A stretch of 36,065 bases of DNA from a virus. Shown here piece after piece: positions 20,436 through 28,725 of this stretch; positions within the stretch are counted from its first letter, which is position 1; the number at the start of each line of letters is the position of its first letter. The notes below the pieces were generated by a model, which did not search any database, was not told the origin of the DNA, and was given only the letters and a program-made list of their open reading frames with translations. A program made the position numbers and the translations under genes. The DNA lies in the IMG/VR virus record IMGVR_UViG_3300027833_000005, positions 1 to 36,065 of that record, one strand, 5' to 3'.

Positions 20436-20438
20436 GTC

Positions 20439-20630
20439 TTATTTGCTCTTTGCACGCTTAGTGGGCGCTGGCGCTGGAGCTGGCTTAACGTCTCCGAGTA
20501 CCTTTAGCGCATCTGGACGAACGCGCATCAAGGTCTGGACCTCTGGATTAGGAAGCTCTGCGGTGTCACCTTGCACCAACTTGCCGATGGACGTGTGAAC
20601 TTTGAAACCTACAACTAAAACTTTTTTCAT
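20439..20630 (-). CDS. Small protein downstream of capsid, 63 aa
   Basis: 63 residues from ATG 20630 (GAGGAAAA site 6-8 nt upstream). It begins MKKVLVVGFKVHTSIGKLVQ, continues QGDTAELPNPEVQTLMRVRP, and ends with a basic Ala/Pro tail (VKPAPAPAPTKRAKSK). The beta-strand-like opening and proline linker recall head-completion or minor capsid accessory proteins. It is separated from the capsid gene by a strong hairpin. Confidence 0.75.
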   Translation of the reverse strand: MKKVLVVGFKVHTSIGKLVQGDTAELPNPEVQTLMRVRPDALKVLGDVKPAPAPAPTKRAKSK

Positions 20631-20650
20631 GTCATTTTCCTCAATGAAGT

Positions 20651-20676
20651 TAGAGGGGCGACAAGCCGCCCCTCTA
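20651..20676 (-). terminator. 10-bp GC-rich hairpin after the capsid gene
   Basis: TAGAGGGGCG (20651-20660) and CGCCCCTCTA (20667-20676) are exact reverse complements around ACAAGC, 10 nt beyond the capsid stop. No strong U-run follows on the leftward strand, so partial termination or 3'-end protection of capsid mRNA is more likely than full stop. Confidence 0.65.
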
Positions 20677-20685
20677 TTTAATGTA

Positions 20686-21642
20686 TTACGAAGTTGTGTT
20701 GTCGTAAATCGCGCCGTTGGCTTTTTCGTTCTTTGAGCAAAGAGCCAATTCGGTTGTGACCTGACGAGTAGTGTTGTCGCCATTTTTCGCAAGTGCAACA
20801 TTCTTGGTTCCACGCAATACTGCGCATTCCCACATGTTGTCCTGCAAAATAAACACGTCGCGTGAACGGTTCTCGCGGCTTGGCATAAACTCAACTGTAC
20901 CCCACGGAGTGACATACACCGCAAGAGATTTCACAACAGTCTCATCGCCAGCCTGTACGGAAGAACGCTGATTGTTGTTACCAGTGAAGCCCAGAGCTAC
21001 ATTCATTTGGAATGCAGACAAGTACACTGTATCTGGCTTGCCGCCTTCTTCCCAAATTGACTGCATAACGTCGTCAAACTTGGCCTGCGAGAATGCAGTT
21101 GGAGAAGTGTCGTCAGTACGAGCGTCTGTACCGTCGCCAGTTGGGTTTGCGCCTGAAGCACCAGACTGGAAGTTTACGTTAGTAATCAACCATGATGGTA
21201 CACCACCAGTTTTACGAGCAACTGAGTTGCTTCCAACTACGTTGCCTTGGTTTGCGAAAAGAGCTTTTTCGATGTCTAATTTTTGCGTTTTAGCGATGAG
21301 CAATGTTTGGTAGGCCAATTCCTTGGCACGACCCGCATTATCTACTGCTTCATCCGTATCGGAAACGACCACAGCATTTTTGAAAATCTGTGTGCGTGCG
21401 CCGAGACGTACAGTTGGAGTAACTGCATCGGCAGATGTTGCATCGCCTTCAACGTGAGCATTTACGGTAGAAGCACGCAATGCCTGAGTTTGCCACTCAA
21501 CCAGCGTGTTCTTCGCTTTGGTTTTGCTCGACTTAGAGTAGAACGGAGTGTCACTTGGGTCCACGTTGTAGATCATGTCACTTAGGTCTTCTCTGATGCC
21601 AACGGCGTCGTATGTGTCAAATAAATTTGTAGGTTGCGTCAT
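20686..21642 (-). CDS. Major capsid protein (SU10/DUF5309-like)
   Basis: 318 residues. LSDMIYNVDPSDTPFYSKSS near the start, then WQTQALRASTVNAHVEGD, then NAVVVSDTDEAVDNAGRAKE and KALFANQG fit the SU10-type (DUF5309-like) major capsid family, an HK97-fold protein. TVYLSAFQMNVALGFTG and ILQDNMWECAVLRGTKNVAL follow as in that family. It is directly downstream of the scaffold gene (28-bp gap) and followed by a hairpin, consistent with a heavily made product. It forms the icosahedral shell. Confidence 0.92.
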   Translation of the reverse strand: MTQPTNLFDTYDAVGIREDLSDMIYNVDPSDTPFYSKSSKTKAKNTLVEWQTQALRASTVNAHVEGDATSADAVTPTVRLGARTQIFKNAVVVSDTDEAVDNAGRAKELAYQTLLIAKTQKLDIEKALFANQGNVVGSNSVARKTGGVPSWLITNVNFQSGASGANPTGDGTDARTDDTSPTAFSQAKFDDVMQSIWEEGGKPDTVYLSAFQMNVALGFTGNNNQRSSVQAGDETVVKSLAVYVTPWGTVEFMPSRENRSRDVFILQDNMWECAVLRGTKNVALAKNGDNTTRQVTTELALCSKNEKANGAIYDNTTS

Positions 21643-21663
21643 TTGTTTAGTCCTTTCAAAGAC

Positions 21664-22635
21664 TTAGGAGTTAAGCATCAAGCTCAATGCGTCATTGATT
21701 GAGCCTGATTTCTGCAAGCGCTGTTGCGCTTTTTTGCGAGTGTTGGCTTTGCTGTCCACAGTTTTCTTTGCCCCAGCTTTCACAACAGGACGGGCTTTCT
21801 GACCCTTCTGCTGCGTTTCCTTGCGCTTAGATACCAATGCCCGATACTTACGAGCGTCGTTCAATGCCCGCACATAGCGTGCGTCTGATACGTTGGCCAT
21901 TTCCTCGGCTGTAAAGCCGTAATCCATGCCCACTTGCATCAAATCACCCTTCAATTTCTCGCCTCGTTCTGGGTCTGAAATCTCAGGTATATGCTGCTTC
22001 AAAACCTCGGCCTGCTCTTGCAGATACGACTGATGCGCCTGCTGTTGCTGCTCTGATTGCTGTTGCTGCAATTGTTGAACTTGGTACATTTGCTGGTCGT
22101 GACCTGCCTTGGCCTCGTCATATTTGAGCTTTTCTTCCATGTACCCAATTGGGTCATTGTCAAATAGCTCGCGGGACGGTGGGACGGGGGCAGTAACGCC
22201 ATTTTGCGCTTGCTGGTACAACTGCAAGACTTGCTGTTGCCGTTGTTGCAGCTCGGCGGCCTGCTGTTGGATTTGCTTTCGCGCCTCCGCAGCCTCTTGA
22301 AACCGCTTGCTGATTGCCGCTTGACCCGCAGCAGACTGTTTTAGCTGCTCAAGTGTCCAGTGTTCATCTTTGCCGTCAACTTTAACGGGGATGAGGTTGG
22401 GTTGAGCGTCTTCAACTTCTACTGAGTCTTCGTCGTCAATTTGGTCGTCATCGTAATCGTCGGACGCCTCAACGTCATCTGAATACTCTTCTGATGCTTC
22501 AATCTCTTCACTTGGACCGTCGTCTTCAGGCTCAGTGATTAAGTCAACAGCGTCACTCAAATTATCCGATGCTTCAGGAGCTTCGGAGGTCGATAGCAGG
22601 CTTTCAGCCGCTTGTTCTAGGGTAGTCGCTTCCAC
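21664..22635 (-). CDS. Scaffolding protein (GTG start)
   Basis: 323 residues. The first 90 are very acidic (Glu/Asp runs such as EEYSDDVEASDDYDDDQIDD). The centre is a long Gln-rich coiled coil (about 110-215: QQQAAELQQRQQQVLQLYQQ, QQLQQQQSEQQQQAHQSYLQ). The C-terminus is basic (KARPVVKAGAKKTVDSKANT), the part that usually grips the capsid protein. This is the standard scaffold layout, located between portal and capsid. The start codon is GTG at 22635, with GGAAG 7 nt upstream. Scaffold is expected to leave the head on maturation. Confidence 0.88.
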   Translation of the reverse strand: MEATTLEQAAESLLSTSEAPEASDNLSDAVDLITEPEDDGPSEEIEASEEYSDDVEASDDYDDDQIDDEDSVEVEDAQPNLIPVKVDGKDEHWTLEQLKQSAAGQAAISKRFQEAAEARKQIQQQAAELQQRQQQVLQLYQQAQNGVTAPVPPSRELFDNDPIGYMEEKLKYDEAKAGHDQQMYQVQQLQQQQSEQQQQAHQSYLQEQAEVLKQHIPEISDPERGEKLKGDLMQVGMDYGFTAEEMANVSDARYVRALNDARKYRALVSKRKETQQKGQKARPVVKAGAKKTVDSKANTRKKAQQRLQKSGSINDALSLMLNS

Positions 22636-22639
22636 GGTG

Positions 22640-22882
22640 CTACTTCCTTTGCTTGCGATCTAAAAATGTCTCTGCCGTCGTAGCGGCGTCGAGTTTCATT
22701 TCGATCTGGTTTAGCGCACAGATTATCCCGTGCGCCGCTTCGCGTGCCTCTACGTCAGAGGCAGCGCTGTCTGTGAAAACCGTTATCTGGTCATCACGAA
22801 CTTCTTGCATAAATGACAGAAACGAGGTGTCGGTTTTTAGCCGCCTCGCTTCGTCTGCTTTCATGCGTATTTCTGTTGTCAT
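22640..22882 (-). CDS. Small helical protein between portal and scaffold, 80 aa
   Basis: 80 residues. MTTEIRMKADEARRLKTDTS then FLSFMQEVRDDQITVFTDSA and IICALNQIEMKLDAATTAET form helical segments; the C-terminus is basic. Overlaps the portal stop by 4 bp. Comparable small genes sit at this position in many podoviruses and are thought to help prohead or connector assembly; no enzyme motif. Confidence 0.78.
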   Translation of the reverse strand: MTTEIRMKADEARRLKTDTSFLSFMQEVRDDQITVFTDSAASDVEAREAAHGIICALNQIEMKLDAATTAETFLDRKQRK

Positions 22883-25047
22883 TGCTGCGGTGTACCTTGT
22901 GCCATTCCACCAATCATACGAACTTTGTCCTGCTCGGCTTGAATTTTAGCCACATCAACGGAAGTGCCATACTGTCCGTAAATCTTAGCCGCATCAACAA
23001 GCAGGTCTTGCGCCATCTTATCACGTTGTAGGTCGTCATTTGAAGCCGCTTTTTGTGCGTCTAATTGCAATTTAGCCATGTCAGACTGCATCTTGGCCTG
23101 CGCCTTAATTTGCTCAGCCTGCAAGAACGCTGCGTTTGGATCGGCTGGCTGGCCTTGCGCCTCTTGAGCTTGCTGTTGCATTTGCAGCATTTGCATCTCA
23201 ATCTCTGGCGTAATCGGCGCAAAATAGCGGTCAGCGTTGCGTATGCCAGAAACGGCCAACTGATCGGCCAACGTGTTGCGAATGTTGGTCATGCTAACCA
23301 AGCCATTCTGCGGGCCGTATGTCTGGTAAACCATAGTCTGCATTTGCAGCGCTTGGTTTAGAGCTATCATCTTTTCCTCTTCACGGCCAGTGCCGAGACC
23401 GACGTTGATACTCACGTCATATGAGGAATCCCAAACCCGTGGGTCAACTGGCACAAATGAACCGTTCATCCGCACCATTTGCTCTTCGTCTACGTTCTTG
23501 CTGTAGAGGCGAAGCATGATGCCGAACAAGTCACGCATACCATCGGCCAGATTGCGAACCATAACTTCGACTTGGCCCGCAGCAGCCTGTACGGTGGCCG
23601 TCACAGCCGCCTTAGTTGTTGACTGCATAGCATCTGGGTCAAGGCCCATAGAGGCTCTGGATACGCCTGTTTTAGTCTCTACAAGGCTGTCTAAATAAGT
23701 CAGCGCGCTAAGTGTTTGGCCAGCGACAAAGGGAACCGTCAAATCTTGCACAGCGCCCGGCTGGCGCATACGCACGATTGCCCCGATTTCGTTATTTAAC
23801 ACATCGTCAATGTTACATTGTGATTCGACGATGGCCAGCCTTGGGTTGTTCGTCATCGCCACGTTGTCCAATATGCCACGCAAAACAGATGTGGCTGCGT
23901 CTTGGTCATCCATGACAATTTCGGCAAGCGATTGGCCATAGAACGTGTGAGGCTCTGGGTCGATCTCAAATTTTGCAAATGGAATTTCATCGCATGGCTC
24001 ATGGTCAAGCATTTCGTATGACGTGCCACCGCATGTAATCTTGTGCAAAACAGGAATGCCAGTGCCGTCTACGTCAATTCGCATATAGGCTTCCGTCACA
24101 GCGACATTGCGCATAGATGGGTCTTGCTCATCTTCGTCGGTTGTATCTGTTCCGTAACCTTGGCGCTCAAACACCTCGGCCTGCGTAATGTCAGAGCCAT
24201 CCTCAAAGCTGTCCAAGTTTAAAACAACTTCGGGGTCGTAACCCATAGCAATCAAATCGCCAGCGCGCATGTCCGTGCGGTGAGCCACAACGTAGGCGTC
24301 GGCAAGGCTTCTAGCGTCACGGTCAATAAAGAACTCTTCGGGTGGCACGCTTTCAATGCAAAGCTCACCCTTGTCCTTTTGACGGCTAATCTTTGTGCTG
24401 TGGACAGGCATTTCAATTTCCATGCCCATTTCGTCAATCTCAACAGACATTTCCATGCTGTGTTCCAACACGGTCACGTCATCGTCTTCAACGAGATATG
24501 TGTACTCATCATCTGACAGGTCTGTGAATGTGTAAATCTCAGCCTCTGGGTAGGTCATCCAATAGGCTTTCACGATGCCTTGCTTTTTAACCAGTGCGTC
24601 TTGGAATGCGTCATTCATCACGCGGTACCCGTTTAAGCGGGTAAACTCATGGTGCATAAACTCAGTGGCTTGCTCTGCCATTGCCACGTCTTCTGGCCCG
24701 TTTGGCGTGTACTCAACAGGCTTGGCTGTGCTGAGAAAAATGCGCATCAAGCTTGGCTTTACCGCACGTACAGTATCCCGTACCTTTGTGGCCACAACTT
24801 TGCTGCGTCCTTCCTCGTGGCCAAGGTCAACCTCGCCATCGTAGTAGCGCTGCGCCCGAATGCGGCCCCGGCTAATTTCGCCTTCAATGAAGTCCACAGC
24901 GTCGGAAATTGCGTCCTGCACGATGCTCTCAATTTCACGGTCAGACTTCGGCTTTAACTTTGTGTCAGCCACTGCCTCGTCGTCGATCATCTCGACTTCG
25001 CCGCCAGAAACCTCAAGCATTTCTTCGATCATATCTTCGGGTTCCAT
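22879..25047 (-). CDS. Portal protein (P22-like)
   Basis: 722 residues. An acidic N-terminus (about 1-30) leads to QDAISDAVDFIEGEISRGRI and EEGRSKVVATKVRDTVRAVK (about 77-96), then LMRIFLSTAKPVEYTPNGPE and ALVKKQGIVKAYWM. These are hallmarks of the large P22/podovirus portal family. Conserved parts include LCIESVPPEEFFIDRDARSL and EIPFAKFEIDPEPHTFYGQS. The C-terminus is a Gln/Ala-rich helical barrel segment (MLQMQQQAQEAQGQPADPNA). It forms the dodecameric vertex through which DNA enters and leaves. Confidence 0.92.
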   Translation of the reverse strand: MEPEDMIEEMLEVSGGEVEMIDDEAVADTKLKPKSDREIESIVQDAISDAVDFIEGEISRGRIRAQRYYDGEVDLGHEEGRSKVVATKVRDTVRAVKPSLMRIFLSTAKPVEYTPNGPEDVAMAEQATEFMHHEFTRLNGYRVMNDAFQDALVKKQGIVKAYWMTYPEAEIYTFTDLSDDEYTYLVEDDDVTVLEHSMEMSVEIDEMGMEIEMPVHSTKISRQKDKGELCIESVPPEEFFIDRDARSLADAYVVAHRTDMRAGDLIAMGYDPEVVLNLDSFEDGSDITQAEVFERQGYGTDTTDEDEQDPSMRNVAVTEAYMRIDVDGTGIPVLHKITCGGTSYEMLDHEPCDEIPFAKFEIDPEPHTFYGQSLAEIVMDDQDAATSVLRGILDNVAMTNNPRLAIVESQCNIDDVLNNEIGAIVRMRQPGAVQDLTVPFVAGQTLSALTYLDSLVETKTGVSRASMGLDPDAMQSTTKAAVTATVQAAAGQVEVMVRNLADGMRDLFGIMLRLYSKNVDEEQMVRMNGSFVPVDPRVWDSSYDVSINVGLGTGREEEKMIALNQALQMQTMVYQTYGPQNGLVSMTNIRNTLADQLAVSGIRNADRYFAPITPEIEMQMLQMQQQAQEAQGQPADPNAAFLQAEQIKAQAKMQSDMAKLQLDAQKAASNDDLQRDKMAQDLLVDAAKIYGQYGTSVDVAKIQAEQDKVRMIGGMAQGTPQQ

Positions 25048-25058
25048 GTGGTATCCTT

Positions 25059-27107
25059 CTATTCACTTCGACCTGAGAGTAGCCCGCCAGTAGCACCGAG
25101 AACCCCAGAATACATTTCAGGACGGTTAATCGCCCGCTGCCTTGATGCCACGTCTGTTGTCTCTCGCGCCATCAATCGTTGCAAGATTTCACGCTGCGCT
25201 TCGGGGTCCGCATTAAATATCATTTCTGACAATTTGGACGCGCTCTTTTCGTTCATACCACTCAGCCTTGATGCAGCCTGAGAGCCCGCCATTGATGCGG
25301 CACCAAGGACATCTCCAGTGGCCGCTCTGGCACCGATTCCGTAGATTGCCGATGGGTCAATACTTGCGTCACTGCTTTGAAGCAGCCTTTCTGCTGTGTC
25401 TGATCCACCGAAAACTTTTCTTTGCGTGCGCATCTTGTCAGACTGTACCTTCATCAACCTCTCAAAACGCTCAAATTGCTCAGAGTTGTCAAAGGCAAGC
25501 CTCAGAGCTGCTCGACGGCGAGGCGTGCCAAAAACTGTTTTTACAAAATCAGTTGCGTCGCCAGTTTTTGAGGCTAGTTCTTCAACTTGGCTTACAAGCC
25601 CAACCCTTAACGCCTCTTTTTCCGCAGAAGACATTTGACTTACATTCTTGACCAACTGCTTTTCTGAAGTCTTGTTGAAATCAAAGCCAGCATCGTAAGC
25701 GCGCTTTAAGCTGGCGTTATCTGCAAATTGTTTGTTCGCAGACTTGTAAATGTCATTTTGAGACGCAATTTCACCATCCCAAGATTTCTTTAGCTTTGTT
25801 AAAACCCTGCCTCTAGGCGTGGCTTTGCGTGTCAGATTATCTGTCTCAGCATCAATCAGGACATCAAGCCCCTTTTTAATGTTATGAGCCACCTCTGTCG
25901 GCATAAGAACCTTCTCACCTTTAGACGCTGCCTGACCTAAAAATTGTCCAAGATTTGATGGCATTCCCGATACGTCAATGTCCGGGTCAATGTCTGCCAG
26001 CTCAACGGCCTTGTTGTAAGCGTCCTGAATCACTTTGCTGCGAGCCATGCCCTGAAACGGAGTGGCGTCCAAATCAACGCTGTAAGCCCTTTTGTACGCT
26101 GGTCCTGCTTGCTTCTGAACCTTATCAGCCAAGTCATCAAGATACTGAACGCCAGTTGCGCCCTCCGTACCTGACATTTTAGCTGCTTGCTCTGAGATTT
26201 GCTCGGCCTGACCAGCTTGCCTCTCCGAAAACTGCTCTAAAACTCCTTGGCGGGATTTATTTGGAACTGCCTGCGCACTCCAAGCTGCTCCCCGCGTACC
26301 TTCGCCCAAATCGGCAAGTGTTATGTCGGATACCCCAAGGTCGCGAGCTTCCTGAAGAACCTGACCAGCGCGCTCTGGTGTCATACCTTCACGATCAATA
26401 GCTTCAAGCATCTTGCGCTCTGCAAATGTTGTGGCTCGCTTTTCGCCACCAACGCCAACTGAATCTAATACATTCCTAGCAACGCGGCCAACCTGCTGCG
26501 TAGCAATGGGAGCAACAGCACCAAGGGTCCCGCCGATAGTCCCGCCCAATGCTGCGCTCTTAGCCCTCTCTGCAAGACCACCTTCGCCAGCACCAAATCC
26601 AGCAACAGCACCCTCCGCTGCACCAATTTTAGCTGCGCGCAAAGCTGTAGGAGCGAGTCGAGCTGCGGTTGATGCGCCTACAGCGGCTGATCCTGCGCCT
26701 GCTGTCAAAGCACCCGCCGCTAAAGTTGGCAGGATAGCGCCACCCATCTCATATGCCATTGACTCAAGTGGGTTTTCAGTCCTGTAGCTGTCAAGTTTGT
26801 CGCGGACAATCTTTAATCTTTCGTTGTAATCTTTTCCCTCAAAACCAAAAGCCGAACCTAAAGCTGATATAGGGTTGCGAATGGCCGCTTCAAGCTCATC
26901 AGCAAAACCCAAGGTGACGCCCTGCGCCAAAGAGCGTACCCGCTGCTTTTCAGCAGGCGGCGCGCTTTCCACCTCGTCACTAGATAAAGCGCCCGATGAT
27001 GATTGACGCCTTACATTTTCAACAAAATTGTTTTGCTCTGATGGGTTAAGGTTTGCAAAACTGTCATCAACCTCAACGCGGCCGAGTCCGTCAATTTCAA
27101 TTATCAT
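25059..27107 (-). CDS. Internal virion / ejection protein, 682 aa
   Basis: 682 residues. It opens MIIEIDGLGRVEVDDSFANL, followed by GVTLGFADELEAAI and a long Gly/Ala-rich hydrophobic tract (about 110-200: GGAILPTLAAGALTAGAGSA and GAGEGGLAERAKSAALGGTI). It then becomes a helical Gln/Lys-rich protein. This is the profile of podovirus ejection proteins, which leave the head with the DNA and build a channel through the host membranes. It overlaps the transglycosylase-type gene by 11 bp and precedes the portal. Function inferred from layout. Confidence 0.85.
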   Translation of the reverse strand: MIIEIDGLGRVEVDDSFANLNPSEQNNFVENVRRQSSSGALSSDEVESAPPAEKQRVRSLAQGVTLGFADELEAAIRNPISALGSAFGFEGKDYNERLKIVRDKLDSYRTENPLESMAYEMGGAILPTLAAGALTAGAGSAAVGASTAARLAPTALRAAKIGAAEGAVAGFGAGEGGLAERAKSAALGGTIGGTLGAVAPIATQQVGRVARNVLDSVGVGGEKRATTFAERKMLEAIDREGMTPERAGQVLQEARDLGVSDITLADLGEGTRGAAWSAQAVPNKSRQGVLEQFSERQAGQAEQISEQAAKMSGTEGATGVQYLDDLADKVQKQAGPAYKRAYSVDLDATPFQGMARSKVIQDAYNKAVELADIDPDIDVSGMPSNLGQFLGQAASKGEKVLMPTEVAHNIKKGLDVLIDAETDNLTRKATPRGRVLTKLKKSWDGEIASQNDIYKSANKQFADNASLKRAYDAGFDFNKTSEKQLVKNVSQMSSAEKEALRVGLVSQVEELASKTGDATDFVKTVFGTPRRRAALRLAFDNSEQFERFERLMKVQSDKMRTQRKVFGGSDTAERLLQSSDASIDPSAIYGIGARAATGDVLGAASMAGSQAASRLSGMNEKSASKLSEMIFNADPEAQREILQRLMARETTDVASRQRAINRPEMYSGVLGATGGLLSGRSE

Positions 27108-28725
27108 TTACTATTCTCCAACCCATGTTCGGTGACACTGGCGCTTCGGGGATTTCAGCTCCCGACACACCGAACCTGCCTCTGCGCCGCTCAATGGCCG
27201 CCACCTTATTGGCGCGGGCGCGCTCGTTAATGACAAGCAGCTCCTGCACGGCTGCATATGCTGTCGCTTCAGTTTTTGCATCGCCAAGCTCTTTCGCTGC
27301 GCGTTGCGCGTCCCCTTCAGTTTGGACCCCCTTATTTAAACGCAGACTTTCGTTTACCAGTCTCGTCTTGAAGCGATCAAACTCTTGGCGAGCCTTTGCT
27401 GTAGCTATGTTTTCTGACCCCAAGCCGACAGCGCCGAACGCCCCTCTGATAAATCCACCTAAGCCTATGTCTAGCGGACCCGTAAACTCACCTGACTCTG
27501 GTTTGTATCCAAAATCCTTTATAATCCCGCCAATGTCTTGGATCAAATTGTCATACGATTCAATCGCCACAAAGTCAGATTCTTCGCTCTTTCGCGCGTC
27601 CGTTGGCAAAGGCGCTTTTCTCTTTTCAGCAGCTTCAATTCGCTGCTCCGCCGCAATGACATCCTCATTTAATGTTATTTTCGGAGCTGCATTTGGGCCA
27701 TCTGGATAAGTAATGCTATATTTTCCGCCGCCACCGACCTCGCTTTTGCGCCCTCTCATTTGAGATGCAAGTTGCTGCCCCATCGCAGTGGGCGATAGCT
27801 GCGTCAGTATTGCCATCGCCTCTTGGTTGTTTCCAGAACGCAATGCCGCCGCTGCCTGCATGGCAAGATTGCGCGATTCCTCGTCTCTTGACACTGCGAT
27901 TGCGTCTTTAGGTGTCATATAGCCATCTCGGACCAAATCTCCGGCTCCGGGCATGTATTTATTTAGATATTCTGCTGTCTTGTTACGCGCTTTATTCTCA
28001 GTACGCTGCTTTGCCACATTATCAGCAATCTCTTCCATGCCCATGATGCCCATGCGGCCAAAGCCCTGCGCCAGTGTTGCCGCCGTGTCTTTGAAGCTGT
28101 CACGGTTGTAGAAGCGCTGGCCAGTTTCACCCTCCGCGCCCTCCTGCATCTTCTGAATGCCGATATTTTCAAGTAGGCCGCGTGGCTTTTGCTGTTGCAT
28201 CATCGGTTTAGTCTCCGTTTCGGATGTCTGTGTCGGCGCGAGTATGCCCTTGGGCGACTTGCCCAGCGCACGCGTAGTGTCGTCGGCAATAGCCTGATTG
28301 GGGTTTGGTTTTTTGCCCGCATCGGCAAAGCCAAAAACATGATCGCCAATCTGCTTCCAGTCACCGCCAGCCTTATCACGCCCCCAGTTTGGACTGGAAA
28401 TTGACGGGTTGTAGTAGTGAGTCGCGCCACCAGTTTCGTCTTTGTAGCCGCCAGCAATAAGCGCGTCTGCCGCTTTATATGCGTCGTCGCTCGCCCGCAT
28501 GTTGGCCATATCCTGACCTTGCGCCCCACCAGCGTAACCCGTTGCGCTATTCCATGCCGAAAATTGACCCGGCTTGAGGATAACACCACGAAGGCCATTG
28601 CCATAGCCAGCAGCGTTGGCGCGATTCATAATGACCGAGCCAGCGGCCATCATGCCGCCGAAGCCTTGATTGCCAGCTTCGGCTTGCAGGGTTCTAGCTA
28701 GAAGTTCCCGGTCATTGATATTCAT
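27097..28725 (-). CDS. Internal virion protein with SleB-like cell-wall hydrolase domain
   Basis: 542 residues. The first 135 are a SleB/CwlJ (Hydrolase_2) domain: ELLARTLQAEAGNQGFGGMM (catalytic-type E16), AAGSVIMNRANAAGYGNGLR, ILKPGQFSAWNS, THYYNPSISSPNWG and IGDHVFGFAD. The remaining 400 are helical. This combination is a virion-associated peptidoglycan hydrolase that opens a path for DNA injection. Second SleB-type gene in the genome (the other is early, 15121-15561). TAATG coupling with the upstream gene at 28725. Confidence 0.9.
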   Translation of the reverse strand: MNINDRELLARTLQAEAGNQGFGGMMAAGSVIMNRANAAGYGNGLRGVILKPGQFSAWNSATGYAGGAQGQDMANMRASDDAYKAADALIAGGYKDETGGATHYYNPSISSPNWGRDKAGGDWKQIGDHVFGFADAGKKPNPNQAIADDTTRALGKSPKGILAPTQTSETETKPMMQQQKPRGLLENIGIQKMQEGAEGETGQRFYNRDSFKDTAATLAQGFGRMGIMGMEEIADNVAKQRTENKARNKTAEYLNKYMPGAGDLVRDGYMTPKDAIAVSRDEESRNLAMQAAAALRSGNNQEAMAILTQLSPTAMGQQLASQMRGRKSEVGGGGKYSITYPDGPNAAPKITLNEDVIAAEQRIEAAEKRKAPLPTDARKSEESDFVAIESYDNLIQDIGGIIKDFGYKPESGEFTGPLDIGLGGFIRGAFGAVGLGSENIATAKARQEFDRFKTRLVNESLRLNKGVQTEGDAQRAAKELGDAKTEATAYAAVQELLVINERARANKVAAIERRRGRFGVSGAEIPEAPVSPNMGWRIVNDN

